NCBI GenBank assembly: GCA_947371015.1
Contig: CANBNK010000009.1
Span: forward strand, 1 to 64,000
Direction of reading: 5' to 3'
DNA length: 64,000 nt
From: Acetobacteraceae bacterium
Lineage (GTDB): Bacteria > Pseudomonadota > Alphaproteobacteria > Acetobacterales > Acetobacteraceae
The notes beneath the pieces are model-generated. The model did not search any database. It saw nothing but the letters and a program-made list of their open reading frames with translations, and was not told where the DNA came from. The translations under genes and the position numbers were made by a program. Below, in pieces: positions 34,642 through 43,515 of this stretch (within the stretch, counting starts at the first letter, position 1; every line of letters starts with the position of its first letter).

Positions 34642-36144
34642 TTATCGCAGCCGCAGATCCTGCACGCGGATCAGCCCATCCGCCACCAGGCGCATGCCCT
34701 GCAACCGCGCCGAGGTGCCGAAGAAGTTGGTCGGGTGCCACAGGTAGATGTAGGGCCGGTCGCGCAGCAGCAGTTGCATCGCCCGTTCATAGGCGGCGAC
34801 GCGGCGCGGTTGCTCCACCTGCGTGCGGCCTTCGCGCAGGGCGGTGTCGGTTTCCGTGTTGCAGTATTTGCCGCCGTTCAGCGATTCACCGCAGGCGTTG
34901 AAGCTCCACAGGTTGGCGTCGATATCGGTGCGGCCGGACCACTGGATGATCAGGCTCTCGAACTCGCCCTGGGTCCATTGCCGCAACAGCGTCGCCACCT
35001 CGATCACCTGCAACTCCAGCTCGATGCCGGCTTCCGCCGCCATGGCCTGGATGACCTCGCTGGCCTGGACGTATTCGGTAGTGTTGGGCACCGAGAGGCG
35101 AATCTTCACCCGGCCATTCGGGTAGCCGGCCTCGCGCAGCAGGGCGCGGGCGCGCTCCAGGTTGCGGGCGGGCAGCGGGCTGCCATGGGCGTAGAACGGG
35201 TTGTCCGGCGCGACCGACTGGTTGCCCGGGCGGTACAGCCCCTCGAACGCCACTTGGTTCAGCACCTGGCGGTCGATGGCGAGGTCCAGCGCCTCCCGCA
35301 CCTTGGCATCGCGCCCGATCGGGCTGTTGGCGGCCGGGCCATTGGCCATGTTCACCGCGATGTAGATGGCGGCCAGCCCGGGGCCTTCCAGCAGCCGCAC
35401 CCGCTGGTCCTGCCGCAGGATGGCGACGTCGGAAGGCAGCACGCGCTCGATGATGTCCAGCTGGCCCGCGCGCAGGTTGGCGGCGCGCACCGTGGTATCG
35501 GGGATGGGGCGGTACACAACGCGGTCGATATGGATGCGCGCCGCGTCCCAGTAACCGTCGAAGCGCTCCAGCTCCATGCGGTCCTGCGCCACGCGGCGGG
35601 TCAGCCGATACGGGCCGGCGCAGCCGGGGTCGCGCTGGAAGTCGATGCCGGTGACGGTGGCCTGGCGCGGCGAGACCATCATGCCCGCGCGGTCGCTCAG
35701 TGCCGCCAGCAGCGGTGCGAAGGGCTCGCTGAGCAGGATGCGGACCTGCATGTCGCCCACGGCCTCGATGCCGCGGACCGGGCCCATCTCGCCACGGCGG
35801 GTGCTGGCATTGGTGGTCAGGTGGCGTTGTAGCCCAGCGATGACCGCGGCGGCGTCCATCGCCACGCCGTCCTGGTATTTCACGCCCGGGCGCAGCGTCA
35901 GCAGCAGGGCGCGGCCGCCATCCTGCCATTCCCAGGCGGTGGCGAGCTGGGGCACGATCTCCAGCTTTTCGTTGATATCGACCAGCTTGTCGCACATGGC
36001 GGCGAAGACCTGGCGGGCGGCGACGCTGCGGGAGAGGGTGGGGTCCAGCACATCGGGGTCGCTGGCCAGGCCGATGCGAAGCACGGATTGCGCCGCCACC
36101 GGCAGCGCGAACAGGCAGAAGATCAGGGGCAGGATGCGGCGCAT
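34642..36144 (-). CDS. ABC transporter solute-binding protein, family 5 (dipeptide/oligopeptide type)
   Basis: 500 residues. A signal peptide (ILPLIFCLFALPVAAQS) is followed by LRIGLASDPDVLDPTLSRSV, the start pattern of DppA/OppA-type proteins. Later segments include LATAWEWQDGGRALLLTLRP, VREALDLAIDRQVLNQVAFE and LLREAGYPNGRVKIRLSVPN. It binds peptides or similar solutes in the periplasm. No permease or ATPase gene is in the window. ATG 36144 has GGGAG upstream. The acylase gene follows after 12 bp, which suggests that the bound solute is an N-acylated or peptide compound. A palindromic repeat (copy E) lies in its 5' region. Confidence 0.9.
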   Translation of the reverse strand: MRRILPLIFCLFALPVAAQSVLRIGLASDPDVLDPTLSRSVAARQVFAAMCDKLVDINEKLEIVPQLATAWEWQDGGRALLLTLRPGVKYQDGVAMDAAAVIAGLQRHLTTNASTRRGEMGPVRGIEAVGDMQVRILLSEPFAPLLAALSDRAGMMVSPRQATVTGIDFQRDPGCAGPYRLTRRVAQDRMELERFDGYWDAARIHIDRVVYRPIPDTTVRAANLRAGQLDIIERVLPSDVAILRQDQRVRLLEGPGLAAIYIAVNMANGPAANSPIGRDAKVREALDLAIDRQVLNQVAFEGLYRPGNQSVAPDNPFYAHGSPLPARNLERARALLREAGYPNGRVKIRLSVPNTTEYVQASEVIQAMAAEAGIELELQVIEVATLLRQWTQGEFESLIIQWSGRTDIDANLWSFNACGESLNGGKYCNTETDTALREGRTQVEQPRRVAAYERAMQLLLRDRPYIYLWHPTNFFGTSARLQGMRLVADGLIRVQDLRLR

Positions 36145-36170
36145 GGTGGTCGTCTCCCTAGGTGCGATCA

Positions 36171-36207
36171 GATCGTCGAAGGGCCGCATGGCCCGGAGGC
36201 GTGAATC
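36171..36207. repeat. Palindromic intergenic repeat, copy E
   Basis: Termini GATCGTCG and GGCGTGAATC with an inner stem GGGCC/GGCCC around GCAT. It occupies the divergent promoter region between the solute-binding protein and aminotransferase genes, closest in sequence to the tandem array at 55527-55687. Confidence 0.75.
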
Positions 36208-36252
36208 TGCTCGCCATTCAGGTAGTATGAGCAGAGGCGAAGGAGCGTGACC

Positions 36253-37479
36253 ATGGCCGAGCGGTTGAATTCAGCGGATGCGGCGTTGCGCGTGCGAGCG
36301 GCCAAGGTGATCCCCGGCGGCATGTGGGGCCACCTGAACGCCGCCAACCTGCCGGAGGGCTACCCGCAATTCTTCGCCCGCGCGGCAGGCTGCCGGCTGT
36401 GGGACGTGGATGGCAACGAGGTGGTGGACTTCATGTGCAGCTGGGGGCCGATCGTGCTGGGCCACCATCACCCGGCGGTGGAGGAAGCGGTGCGTGCCCA
36501 GGCGCTTCAGGGCGCCACGATGAACGGGCCGGGCGCGGTGCTGGTGGAGTTGGCCGAGCAACTGACGGGCATGCTGCCGGCGGCCGACTGGTGCCTGTTC
36601 GAGAAGAACGGCACGGATGCGACGACCGCCTGCGTCACCATCGCCCGTGCCGGCACCGGCCGGCGCAAGGTGCTGCTGGCGCGCGGCAGCTACCATGGCG
36701 CGGCGCCGTGGTGCTCGCCTTCGCTGGTCGGCGTCACCGCCGAGGATCGCGCCCACATCATCCACTACGACTATGGCGACCTGGGGAGCGTGGAAGCGGC
36801 ACTGGCGGAGGCCGGCGATGATTGCGCCGCCGTGCTGGCCAGCGCCTTCCGCCACGACATGGCGCGCGCGCTGGAAATGCCGACGCGCGCGTTTGCCCAA
36901 GGGCTGCGCGCGTTGTGCGACCAGGCCGGCGCCGCGCTGATATTGGACGACGTGCGCGCCGGCTTCCGCCTGCATCTGGGCGGCAGTTGGGAAGCCTATG
37001 GCGTGCGGCCGGATTTATCCGCGTGGAGCAAGGCGATTGCCAATGGCTATGCGCTTTCCGCCGTGACGGGCGCGGAGAAATGGCGGGACGCGGCGGCGCG
37101 CGTCTTCACCACCGGCAGCTTCTGGGCGGAAGCGACGAGCATGGCGGCCTCGCTGGCCACACTACGAGAATTGCAGCGCGTGGACGGCCCCACTGTCATG
37201 GCAGCGACGGGGGAGCGGCTGCGCGCGGGCCTCTCCGTGCTGGCAGCGCAGTATGGCGTGGGCGTGCGGCATAGCGGGCCGCCGCAGATGCCGCTGATGC
37301 TGTTCGACGGCGATGCCGACTTCAGCAAGGGCAACGCCTTCTGTTCAGCCGCGCTGCGGGCGGGCGCGTATTTTCACCCGAAGCACAACATGTTCCTCAG
37401 CACCGCGCATGGCCCGGCCGATATCGATCGCGGGCTGGAAGCGGCCGAGGCGGGCTTCCGCGCGGTGTCACGCATGTAG
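36253..37479 (+). CDS. Class III aminotransferase, glutamate-1-semialdehyde aminomutase-like
   Basis: 408 residues of PLP fold-type I. The PLP lysine is Lys260 in LSAWSKAIANGYALSAVTG; the metal/PLP Asp lies in LILDDVRAGFRLH; the N-terminal GGMWGHLNAANLP and CRLWDVDGNEVVDFMCSWGP match the class III opening. It resembles HemL in sequence pattern but is unlikely to be the tetrapyrrole enzyme, because alphaproteobacteria normally make 5-aminolevulinate with HemA-type synthase. ATG 36253 has AAGGAG 8 bases upstream. Divergent from the solute-binding protein/acylase pair; a palindromic repeat (copy B) follows 4 bases after the stop. Confidence 0.88.
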   Translation: MAERLNSADAALRVRAAKVIPGGMWGHLNAANLPEGYPQFFARAAGCRLWDVDGNEVVDFMCSWGPIVLGHHHPAVEEAVRAQALQGATMNGPGAVLVELAEQLTGMLPAADWCLFEKNGTDATTACVTIARAGTGRRKVLLARGSYHGAAPWCSPSLVGVTAEDRAHIIHYDYGDLGSVEAALAEAGDDCAAVLASAFRHDMARALEMPTRAFAQGLRALCDQAGAALILDDVRAGFRLHLGGSWEAYGVRPDLSAWSKAIANGYALSAVTGAEKWRDAAARVFTTGSFWAEATSMAASLATLRELQRVDGPTVMAATGERLRAGLSVLAAQYGVGVRHSGPPQMPLMLFDGDADFSKGNAFCSAALRAGAYFHPKHNMFLSTAHGPADIDRGLEAAEAGFRAVSRM

Positions 37480-37482
37480 CGT

Positions 37483-37523
37483 CTGATCGGCGGAGCGCCG
37501 CAGGGCGCGAAGCCGTGAATCAG
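37483..37523. repeat. Palindromic intergenic repeat, copy B
   Basis: Outer arms CTGATCGGC and GCCGTGAATCAG identical to copy A, with a different inner stem (GCGCC, loop GCAG, GGCGC). It starts 4 bases after the aminotransferase stop and ends 5 bases before the convergent amidase stop, so it may serve as a two-way terminator there. Confidence 0.8.
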
Positions 37524-37527
37524 TCGC

Positions 37528-38958
37528 TCAAGCGTGCGTCGCTGGGCGGCGCCCGGCCCAGGGCCGTGCCTGCTCCAGCAGGCTGCCCAGGCGCAGCAGG
37601 TCCATGTCGCCGCCCCAGGGGCCGATCAGCTGCACCGCCGTCGGCAGGCCGTCGCGCGCCAGCCCGGCGGGCAGCGTCAGAGCGGGGTGGCCCGTCAGGT
37701 TGAACGGATACGCATAGGCGCTGGAACTCTGCCGGGTGATGCCGCACTTCACGCCGTTCACCACCACCTCGTCATTCGCCGCGTCGAAATCCGCCGGCAG
37801 CGCGCTGCACGCCAGCGTGGGGGAGACCAGCACGTCGTAGCGTTCAAACAGCGCCTGTATGGCGCGGAACAGCGTGGTGCGGGCGTATTGGCCCTGGCGG
37901 AACTCGGCCAGGCTGAACTGGCTGCCGCGCTCAACGAAGGCCAGCAGCGTCGGGTCCATCTGGTTGGCCCATTGCGCCAGGTGCTTCTGCATAGCGACGG
38001 CGTAGTTGCCCTGGTACATCACGCGGCCCGGCATCTCCATCCAGTCGATGCTGTCGGTCACTTCCTCCACCTCGGCGCCCAGCGCGGCGAAGGTGTCCAG
38101 GCTGGCGCGGGTGTCGCGCTCGAAGTCGGGGTCCAGCTGCGGGTTGGCGGCCAGGCGGATGAAGCCGACGCGCAGGCCATGCAGGTCATGGCCCACCAGC
38201 CGTGGCGAGACCTGGCTTTGCCGCGCGCCCGCCAGCGTCCAGGGGTCGCGTTCGCTCGGGCCTTGCATCACGGAAAGCAGCAGGGCGCTGTCGGTGACGC
38301 TGCGGCTCATCGGCCCGGCATAGCTGTAGTTGCCGAAGGCGTCGCTGGCGGCTTCCCACGGCACCAGGCCGAGCGTCGGCTTCAGCCCAACGATGCCGCA
38401 GCAGGCGGCGGGGATGCGGATGGAGCCGGCGCCATCGGTGCCGATGCCGAACGGCGCGATGCCCGCCGCCAGCGCCGCCGCCGCGCCACCGCTGGAACCG
38501 CCGGAGGTGCGCGAGAGGTCCCACGGGTTGCGCGTGGTGCCGAAGCTGGGGCCATCCGTCAGTGCCTTGTTGCCGAACTCCGGCAGCCGCGTCTTGCCGA
38601 CCAGGATGGCCCCGGCCTGCCGCAGCCGCTGCACCAGGATGTCGTCCCGCGCCGGGATGTTGTCCGCGAAGATCGCGCTGCCGTGGGTGGTCAGGATGCC
38701 CTTGGTGTCCAGCTGGTCCTTCACATGCACCGGCACGCCATGCAGCGGTCCCAGCGTGTCGCCAGCCATGACCGCCTGTTCTGCGGTGCGCGCCGCGGCC
38801 AGCGCCGGCTCCTCCAGCACCGTGACAAAGCAGTTCAGCACCGGCTGCACCCGGCCGATGCCGTCCAGCACCGCCTGCACGTATTCCACCGGGGAGAGCC
38901 GGCGCCGGCGGATCAGCGCGGCCGCCTGGGTGGCCGAGAGCGAGAGCAGGTCGGTCAT
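37528..38958 (-). CDS. Amidase signature-family amidohydrolase
   Basis: 476 residues. The Ser-cisSer-Lys triad is visible: Lys80 (VPVHVKDQLDTKG), cis-Ser155 (SRTSGGSSGGAAAA) and nucleophile Ser179 (GIGTDGAGSIRIPAACCG). The family hydrolyses amides including amino-acid amides and aryl amides; the substrate is not evident. Gly is replaced by Ala in the usual GTDxGGS motif, a tolerated change. No signal peptide. Convergent with the aminotransferase; its 5' end is 140 bp from a solute-binding protein gene on the other strand. Confidence 0.9.
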   Translation of the reverse strand: MTDLLSLSATQAAALIRRRRLSPVEYVQAVLDGIGRVQPVLNCFVTVLEEPALAAARTAEQAVMAGDTLGPLHGVPVHVKDQLDTKGILTTHGSAIFADNIPARDDILVQRLRQAGAILVGKTRLPEFGNKALTDGPSFGTTRNPWDLSRTSGGSSGGAAAALAAGIAPFGIGTDGAGSIRIPAACCGIVGLKPTLGLVPWEAASDAFGNYSYAGPMSRSVTDSALLLSVMQGPSERDPWTLAGARQSQVSPRLVGHDLHGLRVGFIRLAANPQLDPDFERDTRASLDTFAALGAEVEEVTDSIDWMEMPGRVMYQGNYAVAMQKHLAQWANQMDPTLLAFVERGSQFSLAEFRQGQYARTTLFRAIQALFERYDVLVSPTLACSALPADFDAANDEVVVNGVKCGITRQSSSAYAYPFNLTGHPALTLPAGLARDGLPTAVQLIGPWGGDMDLLRLGSLLEQARPWAGRRPATHA

Positions 38959-39037
38959 GCGACAATCCTTCCAACGGGCGACGCGTGCAGCCTAAGCTGG
39001 CCGCAGGCCCGGGGCCAACCCGGGCACCAACAGGAGG

Positions 39038-39077
39038 CTGATTCACGGCCCGCGGCGCTTCCGCCTAGGCCGATCAG
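39038..39077. repeat. Palindromic intergenic repeat, copy C (reverse orientation)
   Basis: On the minus strand its arms are again CTGATCGGC and GCCGTGAATCAG, with an inner TAGGCGGAA/CGCCG close to copy A. It lies between the divergent amidase and solute-binding protein genes, ending 21 bp before the latter's ATG, where it would be in the 5' leader. Confidence 0.8.
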
Positions 39078-39098
39078 GCTCCAACAAGGGATGTGGCG

Positions 39099-40655
39099 AT
39101 GACGGGAATGGGCAGGCGGGGCCTGTTGGCCTCGGGCGCGGCGATGCTGGCGGCGCCTCGGCTGGCGCAGGCGGCGGGCGGCACGCTGAACGTGGTGCTG
39201 GAAAGCGAGGCGGTGATCCTCGACCCCTACCTCACCACCGCCGCCATCACCCGCAGCTTCGGCTACCATGTGTACGACACTCTGTTCGCGATGGATGAGC
39301 GCGGCGCGATCCAGCCGCAGATGGTCGGCGCCTATGAGAAGAGCAGCGACGGGCTGACCTGGCGCTTCCAGCTGCGCGACGGGCTGAAATGGCATGACGG
39401 CAGCGCGGTGACAGCCACGGATTGCGTCACCTCGCTCCAGCGGTGGGCGCCGAAGGACGCCATGGGCCGGCTGCTGCTGGCCAGCGGTGCGGCCTTCGAG
39501 GTAGCGGATGCGCGGACCATCGTGCTGAAGCTGCGCCAGGAATTCCCGCTGGTGCTGGAAGTGCTGGGCAAACCCAACGCGCCGGTGCCCTTCATGCTGC
39601 CTGAGCGTCTGGCGAAGACGCCCGGCGACCAGCGACTCACAGAAGTATTCGGCAGCGGCCCCTTCCGCTTCCGCGCCGACCAGTGGCGCCCGGGCAGCGT
39701 CATGGTGCTGGAGCGCAACCCGCACTACACGCCGCGCGCCGAAGCGGCGGACTTCCTGGCCGGCGGCAAGCGCGTGCATATCGACACGCTGAACCTCAGG
39801 GTGATGCCGGACCAGGCCACCGCGGCCTCGGCGCTGATCGCCGGCGAGATCGATTACCAGCAATACTGCCCCTTCGACATGCTGCCGCGGCTGGAGCGGG
39901 CGCGAAACATCAAGCTGATGCCGCTGGGCGGGCTGCACATGTTCCAGGGCAATTTCCGGCTGAACCATGAGGCCCCGCCGTTCAACGACCCCGCGGTGCG
40001 CCAGGTGCTGTGGCAGCTGGTGGACCAGGCCACCATCTTGCAGGCCATCGGCATCCCCAAGCAGTTCCATGTCGATGCCTGCCCCGGCTTCTTCATGTGC
40101 GACGGCCCGCTGTACTCCGGCGCGGGGGCGGAGGTGTTCCGCTACAACGTGGCCGCGGCCAAGGCGGCATTGGCCAAAACCAGCTATGCCGGCCAGCCGG
40201 TGGTGATGCTGGAGGTCGCGGGCAGCATCTCGCAGACCGCTTCGGCCGTGCTGGCGCAGGCGCTGAAGCAGGCCGGCTTCACTGTGGACCAGCAGGTGAT
40301 GGACTGGGGCACCGTGCTGGCCCGCCGCGCACGGAAGGAAGGCTGGAGCATGTTCAGCGTCTATTCCAACGGCATCGACATGATCTCGCCGCTCAACCAC
40401 TTCTATGTGGCGAATACCTGCGCGGACTATCCGGGCTGGAGCTGCGATGCGCGCGTGCCGCCGCTGCTGACGGCCTTTACCCGCGCGCCGGACCTTGCAG
40501 CGCGGCGCGCGATTACCGAGCAGATCCAGCGCATCGCGTTCGAGCTGACGCCGAGCGTGACCTGGGGGCAGTTCACCATCCCCGCCGCCTACCGCACGGA
40601 TTTGAAGCGCCTGCCGCAGTCCAGCTTCCCGATGTTCTGGGAGGTGGAGCGGTGA
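39099..40655 (+). CDS. ABC transporter solute-binding protein, family 5
   Basis: 518 residues from ATG 39099 (GGGA 7 bases upstream; an in-frame GTG lies at 39093). The N-terminus MTGMGRRGLLASGAAMLAAP has an RR pair and a hydrophobic stretch that could be a Tat or Sec signal. The body shows ILDPYLTTAAITRSFGYHVY, LRDGLKWHDGSAVTATDCVT and VRQVLWQLVDQATILQAIGI, as in dipeptide-binding proteins. It overlaps the persulfide-dioxygenase gene by 4 bp (GTGA), which suggests that the imported solute or its products carry sulfur. No permease genes are nearby. Confidence 0.9.
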   Translation: MTGMGRRGLLASGAAMLAAPRLAQAAGGTLNVVLESEAVILDPYLTTAAITRSFGYHVYDTLFAMDERGAIQPQMVGAYEKSSDGLTWRFQLRDGLKWHDGSAVTATDCVTSLQRWAPKDAMGRLLLASGAAFEVADARTIVLKLRQEFPLVLEVLGKPNAPVPFMLPERLAKTPGDQRLTEVFGSGPFRFRADQWRPGSVMVLERNPHYTPRAEAADFLAGGKRVHIDTLNLRVMPDQATAASALIAGEIDYQQYCPFDMLPRLERARNIKLMPLGGLHMFQGNFRLNHEAPPFNDPAVRQVLWQLVDQATILQAIGIPKQFHVDACPGFFMCDGPLYSGAGAEVFRYNVAAAKAALAKTSYAGQPVVMLEVAGSISQTASAVLAQALKQAGFTVDQQVMDWGTVLARRARKEGWSMFSVYSNGIDMISPLNHFYVANTCADYPGWSCDARVPPLLTAFTRAPDLAARRAITEQIQRIAFELTPSVTWGQFTIPAAYRTDLKRLPQSSFPMFWEVER

Positions 40656-41674
40656 TCTTCCGCCAGCTCTTCGAGCCGGTTTCCTGCACCTACACCTACC
40701 TGCTGGCCAGTCGGCGGGGCGGCGAGGCGCTGATCATCGACCCCGTGCTGGAGAAGGTGGACCGCTACCTGCAGCTGATCCGCGACCTGGACCTGAAGCT
40801 GGTCAAGGCGGTGGATACGCATCTGCACGCCGACCACATCACCGGCCTGGGCGCGCTGCGCGACCAGACGCAGTGCATCACCGTGATGGGCGAGCAGAGC
40901 GGCGTGGACGTTGTTTCCATGCGCGTCAGTGACGGCGATACGCTGCGGGTGGAGGGCATGGCGCTGGAGGTGCTGTACACACCTGGCCATACCGACGACA
41001 GCTACAGCTTCCATTGGGAAGACCGGGTCTTCACCGGCGATACGCTGCTGATCCGCGGCACCGGGCGCTGCGACTTCCAGAACGGCGACAGCCGCGCCGC
41101 CTGGGCCAGCCTGCAACGCCTGCTGAAGCTGCCCGAGGAGACGCTGGTCTTCCCCGCGCATGACTACAAGGGCGACACGGTCTCGACCATTGCCGAGGAA
41201 CGCCGCTGCAACCCGCGTTTGCAGGTGAAGGACGCGGATGCCTATGCGGCGCTGATGGCGGGGCTGAACCTGGCCAACCCGAAGATGATGGACGTGGCGG
41301 TGCCGGCCAACATGCGCCAGGGGTTGCAGCAGGAAGCCATCCGCGCCCGGGGCTGGGCGCTGGACGCCACCGTGGCGATGATGCTGCAAGGCGCGACGCT
41401 GGTGGACCTGCGCGAGGCCGAGGAACGCCGGCGCCATGGCAGCATCGCCGGTGCGGTGCATGTGCCGTATCCGGAGTTGCGTGACAGCATCGGACCGGGC
41501 GGGTTGCTGCACGAATTGGCGGTCAGCACCGGGCGGCGGCTGGTGTTCTACTGTGCCTTCGGCGAACGCTCCGCCATGGCGGTGCAGGCGGCACAGGACC
41601 AGGGGCTGGCGGCGGCGTGCCATATCCATGGCGGCATCGCCGCGTGGAAGGCGGCGGGCGGGGCGACGGCCTGA
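40652..41674 (+). CDS. ETHE1-like persulfide dioxygenase fused to a rhodanese domain
   Basis: 340 residues. Residues 1-235 form a metallo-beta-lactamase fold with the iron site THLHADH (His57, His59, Asp61, His62), TPGHTDDSYSFHW and RGTGRCDFQNGDSRAAW, the last being typical of persulfide dioxygenases. Residues about 250-340 form a rhodanese domain with the active Cys301 (LVFYCAFGERSA). Such fusions oxidise glutathione persulfide to sulfite and move sulfane sulfur. The GTG start overlaps the solute-binding protein stop. No sulfide:quinone reductase is nearby. Confidence 0.87.
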   Translation: MIFRQLFEPVSCTYTYLLASRRGGEALIIDPVLEKVDRYLQLIRDLDLKLVKAVDTHLHADHITGLGALRDQTQCITVMGEQSGVDVVSMRVSDGDTLRVEGMALEVLYTPGHTDDSYSFHWEDRVFTGDTLLIRGTGRCDFQNGDSRAAWASLQRLLKLPEETLVFPAHDYKGDTVSTIAEERRCNPRLQVKDADAYAALMAGLNLANPKMMDVAVPANMRQGLQQEAIRARGWALDATVAMMLQGATLVDLREAEERRRHGSIAGAVHVPYPELRDSIGPGGLLHELAVSTGRRLVFYCAFGERSAMAVQAAQDQGLAAACHIHGGIAAWKAAGGATA

Positions 41675-41698
41675 CGGCCGCGCCGGCGCGGCGGATGC

Positions 41699-41740
41699 CG
41701 CCGCGTCATGCTGAATGTATGGCGTCGGTATGACGCGGCG
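41699..41740. repeat. Perfect 11-bp inverted repeat, 20-base loop
   Basis: CGCCGCGTCAT (41699-41709) and ATGACGCGGCG (41730-41740) lie between two convergent genes. Hairpin in the 3' untranslated region of the rhodanese fusion gene; no T run follows. Confidence 0.8.
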
Positions 41741-41760
41741 AGGGCCGTAAACAGCTGATG

Positions 41761-41787
41761 CTGGCGGTCAAGGTATTTGACCGCCAG
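41761..41787. terminator. Bidirectional hairpin between convergent genes
   Basis: CTGGCGGTCAA, loop GGTAT, TTGACCGCCAG: a perfect 11-bp stem placed 87 bp after one stop (41674) and 9 bp before the other (41796). Probable shared terminator, although the T tracts are poor. Confidence 0.6.
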
Positions 41788-41795
41788 GTTTCAGC

Positions 41796-43370
41796 TCAGC
41801 GCGGGTTCACCCGTACGAAGCGCAGCTGGAAGAAGTTGTCCGCGGTCTGCACCACCTGCGCATTCGCGCGCGCCGCCCACACCACCTGCTGCTGATGCAG
41901 CGGGATCATGCCGGCATCCTCATGCAGCATGCGGCTGGCCTGAGTGATCAGCTCCTGCCGCCGGCCCTGGTTCAACTCCACGCCGATCTGGTCCACCAGC
42001 GCGTCGAAGCGCGGGTTGCTGTAGCCGCCATTGTTGAACATGCCGCGGTCGCCGGCCCGGGTATAGGCCAGGCTGTTCAGGCTGTTGTGCGCGTCGCCGG
42101 TCGAGGGCGTCCAACCCAGCAGGTAGAAGCTGGTGTTGTAGCGCGGCGCGTTGATCTCGGCGAAGTAGCGCACGCGGGTCTGCGCGTTCAGCGTGATGCG
42201 GATGTTGACGCGCGCCAGCATGTTGACGATGGCGGTGCAGATCGCCTCGTCATTCACGTAGCGGTCGTTCGGGCAATCCATGGTCACGCCGAAGCCGTTG
42301 GGGTAGCCGGCCTCCGCCAGCAGCTTCTTCGCCTCGTCCGGGTTGAACGGATAGCGCACGTCGTCCTGTTCGCGGAAGCCGTTGACGCCGGGACCGTAGA
42401 TCAGACCGGTCGGGCGGGACTGGCCGCGCATGACGGTGCGGCTGATCGCCTGGGCGTCGATGGCGTGCGAGAAGGCGCGGCGGACGCGGACGTCCTGGAA
42501 GGGGTTGCGGCCCTTCACGTCGCTCTTCAGCAGTTCCGGCCGCAGCTGGTCCATGCCGAGGTAGATGGTGCGCAGCTCCGGCCCCTGGATGATCCGCACG
42601 CCCGGCGCATTGCCGATGCGCGTCACGTCCTGCGGCGGCACGGTGTAGACGAAATCGACTTCGCCCGAGAGCAGCGCGGCGACGCGGGTTGCGTCGTTGG
42701 CGATGATGTTCAGCTCGGCGCGCTCGACGTTATGCGTGGGCGTGTCCCACCAGCCGGGGTTTCGCTCCAGCACCGTGCGGCGGTCCGGCTCGCGGCTGAC
42801 CAGGCGGAAGGGCCCGGTGCCCATGGCGTTGCGGGTGGCGAAGTTTTCCTCACGCGTTGTCAGGTCCGCCGGGCGGACGGCGTTGTGCGTCTCGGCCCAG
42901 GTCTTGGACATGATCGCCCAACTGGTGATCTCCTGGGTGAAGATCGGGTTGGGCACCAGGGTCTCGAACTCGACCGTGTGGCTGTCGATCTTCCGGATTT
43001 CCTTCACCGAGGCGAAGATGGACGCCATGTTGCTGCCGGGCGCCCGGGTGCGCTGGTAGCTGAACACCACGTCATCGGCGGTGAACGGCGTGCCGTCCGA
43101 GAACTTGACGTTGCGGCGCAGGTGGAAGCGCCAGACGGTGGGGGAGGGGGTCTCCCAGCGCTCGGCCAGGGCGGGCTGCACGACCATGTCGGCGCCGCGG
43201 CGCACCAGGGGGTCGTAGATGTTGGCGTTGAAGGCCAGCAGGAAGGTTTCCTGCCGGGTATAGGGGTCCATCGAGTTGACGTCGCCGTCATTGGCCCAGC
43301 GGAAGGTTTGTGCTTGTGCAGCAAGGGCGGTGCCGCACAGCAAGGCGGCGGCTAGGGCCAAACGTCGCAT
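41796..43370 (-). CDS. ABC transporter solute-binding protein, family 5
   Basis: 524 residues. Signal peptide MRRLALAAALLCGTALAAQA, then QTFRWANDGDVNSMDPYTRQ. Further family segments are KFSDGTPFTADDVVFSYQRT, MGTGPFRLVSREPDRRTVLE and YPFNPDEAKKLLAEAGYPNG. It is full length for a DppA/OppA-type protein and should bind a peptide-like solute in the periplasm. It is the third such protein in this region without permease or ATPase neighbours, so it must use a transporter encoded elsewhere. Upstream (43371-43464) I saw no certain promoter. Confidence 0.9.
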   Translation of the reverse strand: MRRLALAAALLCGTALAAQAQTFRWANDGDVNSMDPYTRQETFLLAFNANIYDPLVRRGADMVVQPALAERWETPSPTVWRFHLRRNVKFSDGTPFTADDVVFSYQRTRAPGSNMASIFASVKEIRKIDSHTVEFETLVPNPIFTQEITSWAIMSKTWAETHNAVRPADLTTREENFATRNAMGTGPFRLVSREPDRRTVLERNPGWWDTPTHNVERAELNIIANDATRVAALLSGEVDFVYTVPPQDVTRIGNAPGVRIIQGPELRTIYLGMDQLRPELLKSDVKGRNPFQDVRVRRAFSHAIDAQAISRTVMRGQSRPTGLIYGPGVNGFREQDDVRYPFNPDEAKKLLAEAGYPNGFGVTMDCPNDRYVNDEAICTAIVNMLARVNIRITLNAQTRVRYFAEINAPRYNTSFYLLGWTPSTGDAHNSLNSLAYTRAGDRGMFNNGGYSNPRFDALVDQIGVELNQGRRQELITQASRMLHEDAGMIPLHQQQVVWAARANAQVVQTADNFFQLRFVRVNPR

Positions 43371-43464
43371 TCGTGTCTCCCGTGGATTGCTTCCCGGGAG
43401 AGGCTAGGGGGGTTCGCGGCTGGCGTAAACGATAACGGGTGCAGCCGGCCCGGCCGGAATTGAG

Positions 43465-43488
43465 AACGGGGGCCCGAAGGCCCCCGTT
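43465..43488 (-). terminator. Rho-independent terminator of the F0 operon
   Basis: A perfect 10-bp stem AACGGGGGCC / GGCCCCCGTT closes a four-base loop that reads TTCG on the minus strand. It lies 27 bp after the atpF stop. Confidence 0.75.
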
Positions 43489-43515
43489 TGCTGAACGCGG
43501 TCAGTCGTGACCGGC

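Noticed and set aside
36253-37479. Calling the class III aminotransferase hemL
   Set aside because: It shares the fold and motif pattern, but the neighbours have no tetrapyrrole genes and this group normally uses the C4 pathway.
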